10,161 bases of DNA from Alphaproteobacteria bacterium. GTDB taxonomy: Bacteria > Pseudomonadota > Alphaproteobacteria > Rickettsiales > JAIXRX01. Where the stretch lies: assembly GCA_027485005.1 (NCBI GenBank), contig JAIXRX010000133.1, forward strand, positions 1 to 10,161, given 5' to 3'. Below, piece by piece: positions 7,404 through 10,161 of the stretch. The notes beneath the pieces are model-generated. The model searched no databases and was not told the DNA's origin. It worked only from the letters and a program-made list of their open reading frames with translations. The translations under genes and the position numbers were made by a program. How positions within the stretch are numbered: position 1 is the first letter of the stretch; each line of letters starts with the position of its first letter.

Positions 7404-7429
7404 GCTCCATTCAATATAAAAAATGGAGT
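7404..7429 (+). promoter_or_regulatory. Inverted repeat enclosing the dcd Shine-Dalgarno
   Basis: CTCCATT (7405-7411) and AATGGAG (7422-7428) are perfect reverse complements around a 10-base A/T-rich loop, extendable by one G-U pair (7404/7429). The right arm contains the GGAG (7425-7428) that is the ribosome-binding site of dcd, 7 bases before its ATG. In RNA the hairpin would hide that site. The pairing is seen in the sequence; regulation by it is inference. A TATAAA at 7415-7420 falls inside the loop. If that were the true -10, the transcript would begin too late to contain the left arm. Confidence 0.45.
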
Positions 7430-7435
7430 CACCGC

Positions 7436-8002
7436 ATGGGCATTTTACCCGATCACTGGATTCGCAAACAAGCACAAGAAAATAATATGATCGACCCGTT
7501 TGTGGAAAACCTCAAGCGCGACGGCGTGATTTCTTACGGCCTGTCGTCTTATGGATATGATGCCCGCGTGGCCGACGAATTCAAGATTTTTACGAATATC
7601 GATTCCGCGATTGTGGATCCTAAAGATTTTTCCAGCCAGAGTTTTGTAGATCGCAAAGCGCCTGTGTGCGTGATTCCACCCAACAGTTTTGCACTGGCGC
7701 GCACTGTGGAATATTTCCGTATTCCGCGGGATACACTGGTGATTTGCCTTGGCAAATCCACCTATGCTCGTTGTGGGATTATTGTGAATGTGACCCCGCT
7801 GGAACCTGAATGGGAAGGCCATGTCACGTTGGAGTTTTCGAATACCACGCCGCTGCCAGCTAAGATTTATGCGAATGAAGGTGCGTGCCAGTTTTTGTTC
7901 CTGAAAGCAGATTCAGTCTGCGAGACGTCCTACGCCGACCGTGCAGGGAAATATATGGGCCAACGTGGCGTTACCCTGCCGCGAGTTGAGGCAAAAAAAT
8001 AA
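7436..8002 (+). CDS. dcd: dCTP deaminase
   Basis: Deaminates dCTP to dUTP and ammonia, feeding dUTPase and thymidylate synthesis; cytoplasmic homotrimer of the dUTPase-like fold. The 188 residues match the family's usual 185-195. Seen: SYGYDARVADEF near the N-terminus (38-49), IPPNSFALART (80-90), the active-site loop GKSTYARCGI (106-115) with S108 and R112 corresponding to E. coli S111 and R115, then TPLEPEWEGHVTLEF, whose E133 matches the catalytic Glu138, and the C-terminal SYADRAGKYMGQRGVTLPR lid that closes over substrate. Ending as Dcd rather than in a uracil-specific dUTPase motif argues against a plain dUTPase; a bifunctional DCD-DUT cannot be excluded from sequence by eye. The start has GGAG 7 bases upstream, inside an inverted repeat. 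It is followed at once by a bidirectional terminator, so the transcription unit ends here; it may have its own promoter in the 72-base gap after the 685-aa gene. Confidence 0.96.
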   Translation: MGILPDHWIRKQAQENNMIDPFVENLKRDGVISYGLSSYGYDARVADEFKIFTNIDSAIVDPKDFSSQSFVDRKAPVCVIPPNSFALARTVEYFRIPRDTLVICLGKSTYARCGIIVNVTPLEPEWEGHVTLEFSNTTPLPAKIYANEGACQFLFLKADSVCETSYADRAGKYMGQRGVTLPRVEAKK

Positions 8003-8041
8003 GCACTGCACGCATAAAACGCGCAGTGCTTAGATTTTCTT
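7993..8041. terminator. Bidirectional rho-independent terminator between dcd and the membrane protein gene
   Basis: A perfect 9-bp stem AAGCACTGC (8001-8009) / GCAGTGCTT (8023-8031) with a 13-base loop, two further C-G pairs possible inside it, immediately follows and overlaps the dcd stop. On the + strand it is followed by AGATTTTCTT. On the minus strand it is followed by A then T7 (A7 at 7993-7999 on +), a textbook U-tract. It therefore serves both convergent genes, and better for the minus-strand one. Confidence 0.85.
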
Positions 8042-8048
8042 AGCTGGT

Positions 8049-8411
8049 CTAAAAAACAATTCCTAGAATAAAACTAAAAATTATGCTTATGCCTCCCCAG
8101 TGGATAAACGTTTTCCAGTGGGTGTTCACTCCTAAGTCATCATTTGCTATTTCTGGCAATATCCATGCTATGAACCAGATAAGATAGATAAACATTATCA
8201 CAAACATGCCTGCTGGAGGCGTGCTTGATTTTGGTAGAGCGTCTAGGCTCTCTCCGTACAAAAATATTGGTACGTTAGCGAAAACGCCCAACACCCCATA
8301 AACAATGTTTTTTCGGCCATCTGTTGTACCGAAATTTTTCATGGCAGCCAACATCCCGATGGCTCCCAAAACGATACCGCTCACAAGAGCGATGATAGTT
8401 TGTGTATTCAT
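8049..8411 (-). CDS. Small hydrophobic membrane protein of unknown function
   Basis: A 120-aa protein, not recognised. Its hydrophobic profile suggests four transmembrane segments: about 5-24 (IIALVSGIVLGAIGMLAAM), 36-52 (NIVYGVLGVFANVPIFL), 67-86 (AGMFVIMFIYLIWFIAWIL) and 102-119 (IHWGGISIIFSFILGIV). The loops hold a conserved-looking GTTDGRKN and a Pro-rich SSTPPAG turn. Only the start and stop are easy: ATG at 8411 lacks a good Shine-Dalgarno (the upstream sequence is AATAAATAAA), and the stop sits 8 bases before a strong terminator that uses this strand's T7. The terminator and the consistent hydrophobic pattern support a real gene. It is isolated between dcd and ssb on the opposite strand to both, as accessory genes often are. 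No function assigned. Confidence 0.65.
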   Translation of the reverse strand: MNTQTIIALVSGIVLGAIGMLAAMKNFGTTDGRKNIVYGVLGVFANVPIFLYGESLDALPKSSTPPAGMFVIMFIYLIWFIAWILPEIANDDLGVNTHWKTFIHWGGISIIFSFILGIVF

Positions 8412-8429
8412 TTTATTTATTGTTTTATT

Positions 8430-8478
8430 CCATACATGTTCAACCTTGTATGGTAGGTAAAATCATAAGAATATTATA
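8430..8478 (-). promoter_or_regulatory. Candidate -10 box and leader hairpin of the small membrane protein gene
   Basis: On the minus strand a perfect TATAAT (ATTATA at 8473-8478 on +) lies 61 bases before the ATG. No good -35 stands at standard spacing; TTGTCA is 22 bases upstream of it. Between it and the gene is the inverted repeat CCATACA (8430-8436) / TGTATGG (8447-8453) with a 10-base loop, ending 18 bases before the start codon. The hairpin is short and AT-rich and has no T-run, so it is not a terminator. Confidence 0.3.
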
Positions 8479-8645
8479 CGATTTTCCCCTTCCGGCCTAA
8501 TGACAATTCTGTGACAGCGAGGAAATGAGCCGCCACTTTCTGCTTGAGTCTATGGGGCAGGGCTGGCATGCTGTTGTTTGTTCGTTTGCGTCAGTAAACA
8601 TGTGGAAAAGTTTCGTAGTTTTTATTTGAGAAAAGTGAGGTTTTT

Positions 8646-9167
8646 ATGGCTGGTAGTGTGAATAAAGTGATTTTGGTGGGTAATCTTGGGCGTGACCCCG
8701 AAGTGCGTTCCACGCAAGATGGCCGTGAAATTGCCAACCTCTCCATCGCCACTTCAGAAAGCTGGAAAGACCGCAACACCGGCGAGCGCCGCGAGAAAAC
8801 GGAATGGCACCGCGTGGCGATTTTTAATGAAAACCTCGTGAAAATTGTGAAGAACTATACCAAAAAAGGTACGAAACTTTACATTGAAGGCCAATTGCAA
8901 ACCCGCAAATGGACAGATCAATCCGGTCAGGAAAAATATTCCACCGAAGTGGTGCTGCAAGGTTATAACGGCAGTCTTACGATCCTCGATGGTCGTTCCG
9001 ATGGCCAAGGTGAAGGCAGCGGTGGTGGCTATGAAGGTGGCCAAGGCCAATCCTCTGGTAGCAGCTATGGCGGCGGCTACGGCAGCGCTCCTGCGGCAGC
9101 AGCTTCAGGTGCTTATGGCCAATCCGCGCCCTCCCATGCGGATTTGGATGACGAAATTCCATTTTAG
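8646..9167 (+). CDS. ssb: Single-stranded DNA-binding protein
   Basis: Binds single-stranded DNA as a tetramer during replication, recombination and repair, and recruits partner proteins by its C-terminal tip. The 173 residues contain the N-terminal OB fold (about 4-112) with NKVILVGNLGRDPEVR, W40, W54 and F60 at the positions of E. coli SSB's DNA-stacking residues, and TEWHRVAIF. A Gly/Gln/Ser/Ala-rich flexible linker (about 117-163) follows, ending in the acidic partner-binding tip DLDDEIPF (166-173). Length is normal for the family. ATG 8646 has GAGG (8637-8640) 5 bases upstream. The 234-base gap before it contains no clear LexA box or good promoter by eye. In many proteobacteria ssb stands beside or divergent from uvrA; here the divergent gene is a small membrane protein instead. 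dapF follows 61 bases later on the same strand with no terminator between. Confidence 0.97.
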   Translation: MAGSVNKVILVGNLGRDPEVRSTQDGREIANLSIATSESWKDRNTGERREKTEWHRVAIFNENLVKIVKNYTKKGTKLYIEGQLQTRKWTDQSGQEKYSTEVVLQGYNGSLTILDGRSDGQGEGSGGGYEGGQGQSSGSSYGGGYGSAPAAAASGAYGQSAPSHADLDDEIPF

Positions 9168-9228
9168 TCACGTATCATTCTAGCGTAGCTAAAATATCGA
9201 TAACCAAGGCTAGAGCGGGTGGAAGCAA

Positions 9229-10056
9229 ATGCAACACATTCCATTTCTTAAAATGCATGGTTGTGGCAATGATTTTATTGTGTTGGATGCTCGCATCCAG
9301 CCACTGCCGCTCCTTGATTGCGAAAGGCTTGCAGACCGTCGCTTTGGCATTGGCTGCGACCAGCTGGTGCTGCTTTCCAAAAGCACGGTGGGGGATGTGC
9401 ATATGAGCATTTTCAACGCCGACGGATCAGAGGTAAATGCCTGCGGCAATGCCACTCGTTGTGTGGGCTGGTTGTTGATGCAGGAGAAATCCAGTAAAAG
9501 CGTCACGATTGAGACCAAAGCAGGTCTGCTCACGGCCTATGAAGCAGGCGCGCAAAATGTGCGCGTGAATATGGGGCAGCCAAGGCTGGATTGGCAACAA
9601 ATTCCACTTTCCGAAGCGCATGACACCTTGCAACTGCCTACCTTACATGAAAGCCTGCCAGCGCCCGTGGCGGTGAGTATGGGCAATCCCCATGCCGTCT
9701 TTTTTGTGGACGCGCTGGACGGTCTGCCAATCGCTGACCTTGGCGCTTTGCTCGAACATCACCCGATTTTTCCTGAGCGCGCCAATATTAGTTTCGCCCA
9801 GATTCTTTCGCCATCCCATATCCGTTTGCGGGTATGGGAGCGTGGGGCAGGGCTCACATTGGCCTGCGGTACAGCTGCCTGTGCCACGCTGGTGGCGGGT
9901 TTCCGACGTGGTCTTGCAGGGCGAGATGCATGCATTGACCTGCCCGGTGGTCGCCTTGAAATTGCCTATGACGATGATTTTGTCTGGATGGCAGGCCCTG
10001 TGGCTACCAGCTTTGAAGGGCGTTTTGCACTTGAGGATTTTGCCAAAAGCGCGTAA
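9229..10056 (+). CDS. dapF: Diaminopimelate epimerase
   Basis: Converts LL-2,6-diaminopimelate to the meso form, the last shared step before lysine and the peptidoglycan cross-linking residue; cytoplasmic, cofactor-free, two-base mechanism. The 275 residues are the usual length. Both catalytic cysteines are visible: C72 in NADGSEVNACGNATRC (63-78) and C213 in ERGAGLTLACGTAACA (204-219), which match E. coli C73 and C217. N-terminal MHGCGNDFIVLD (9-20) and GIGCDQ (40-45) line the substrate pocket, and the mid-protein MGNPHAVFFV (151-160) marks the second lobe. The ATG has GGTGGAAG (9219-9225 region) as a plausible Shine-Dalgarno. It lies 61 bases after ssb and 31 bases before mtaB, all on one strand with no T-tract terminator between; dapF followed by mtaB is a familiar alphaproteobacterial order. 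No missing residues or truncation. Confidence 0.97.
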   Translation: MQHIPFLKMHGCGNDFIVLDARIQPLPLLDCERLADRRFGIGCDQLVLLSKSTVGDVHMSIFNADGSEVNACGNATRCVGWLLMQEKSSKSVTIETKAGLLTAYEAGAQNVRVNMGQPRLDWQQIPLSEAHDTLQLPTLHESLPAPVAVSMGNPHAVFFVDALDGLPIADLGALLEHHPIFPERANISFAQILSPSHIRLRVWERGAGLTLACGTAACATLVAGFRRGLAGRDACIDLPGGRLEIAYDDDFVWMAGPVATSFEGRFALEDFAKSA

Positions 10057-10062
10057 ATCCTA

Positions 10063-10081
10063 GCGTCTAACTTAAAGACGC
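10063..10081 (+). other. Hairpin in the dapF-mtaB gap
   Basis: GCGTCT (10063-10068) and AGACGC (10076-10081) form a perfect 6-bp stem with a 7-base loop, in the 31-base gap. It ends 6 bases before the mtaB ATG, where a Shine-Dalgarno would be expected but none is seen. It has no T-run, so it is not a rho-independent terminator; it might affect mtaB translation or mark an RNA-processing site (inference). Confidence 0.35.
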
Positions 10082-10087
10082 GATCCC

Positions 10088-10161
10088 ATGACCATTGATG
10101 TCCAAACCTTTGGCTGCCGACTCAACACCTACGAAAGTGAGGTGATTCGTTCGCATGCCCA
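10088..10161 (+). CDS. mtaB: tRNA t6A37 methylthiotransferase, 3' end cut by the window
   Basis: Only the first 24 codons are inside the window: the beginning of the UPF0004 N-terminal domain of a radical-SAM methylthiotransferase, reading VQTFGCRLNTYESEVIR. C10 is the first of the three cysteines that hold the auxiliary iron-sulfur cluster. The TFGCRxNxYESE form is typical of MtaB rather than MiaB, which usually reads TxGCQMNxxDS. MtaB makes ms2t6A at position 37 of ANN-decoding tRNAs; the radical-SAM CxxxCxxC would lie beyond the edge. ATG 10088 follows dapF by 31 bases without an evident Shine-Dalgarno and just after a short hairpin. The position directly after dapF supports the call. Confidence 0.88.
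   Translation, partial: MTIDVQTFGCRLNTYESEVIRSHA

Noticed and set aside
8560..8600. LexA (SOS) box or sigma-54 promoter before ssb (GTTTGTTCG; TGGCATGCTGTTG)
   Set aside because: There is no second GTTC at the spacing of the alphaproteobacterial box, and the -12 element lacks the required GC.
9010..9110. GGT/GGC-rich stretch as a DNA repeat
   Set aside because: It encodes the normal glycine-rich flexible linker of SSB; the repetition is explained by protein composition.
9179..10066. CTAGCGT repeated in the ssb-dapF and dapF-mtaB gaps
   Set aside because: A seven-base match in two gaps without further similarity is expected by chance.

Overview
The window reads as chromosomal DNA of a moderate-GC alphaproteobacterium. 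By eye the GC content is slightly under 50 percent. The dapF-mtaB gene order, the ExoD-family protein and the GKSTYAR-type dCTP deaminase support this. The species cannot be told from the sequence. Genes are densely packed, with several start/stop overlaps. There are no rRNA, tRNA, IS or CRISPR features.

Left part (1-2581, + strand): the 3' three quarters of a phosphomannomutase/phosphoglucomutase gene overlaps a single-domain mannose-1-phosphate guanylyltransferase gene. Together they turn mannose-6-P into GDP-mannose for surface polysaccharide. An ExoD-family membrane protein follows 30 bases later.

Middle (2578-7363): a block I do not recognise. Two tandem minus-strand genes (434 and 431 aa) encode paralogous proteins with short glycine-rich hydrophobic segments. 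Their first-transcribed member has a curious leader: a strong Shine-Dalgarno heads a nine-codon ORF one base out of frame with the main gene. Divergent from them, across a 128-base promoter region, is a 685-aa protein of unknown function. It shares a few motif-like patches with the pair (a glycine-rich hydrophobic segment after a basic stretch, and QGxxW), so all three may belong to one lineage-specific, membrane-associated system. This is the part most likely to hold something undescribed.

Right part (7436-10161): dcd (dCTP to dUTP), whose Shine-Dalgarno lies in the arm of an inverted repeat. It converges through a bidirectional terminator on a small minus-strand membrane protein. Then, on the + strand, come ssb, dapF (lysine and peptidoglycan precursor synthesis) and the first 24 codons of mtaB (tRNA modification).
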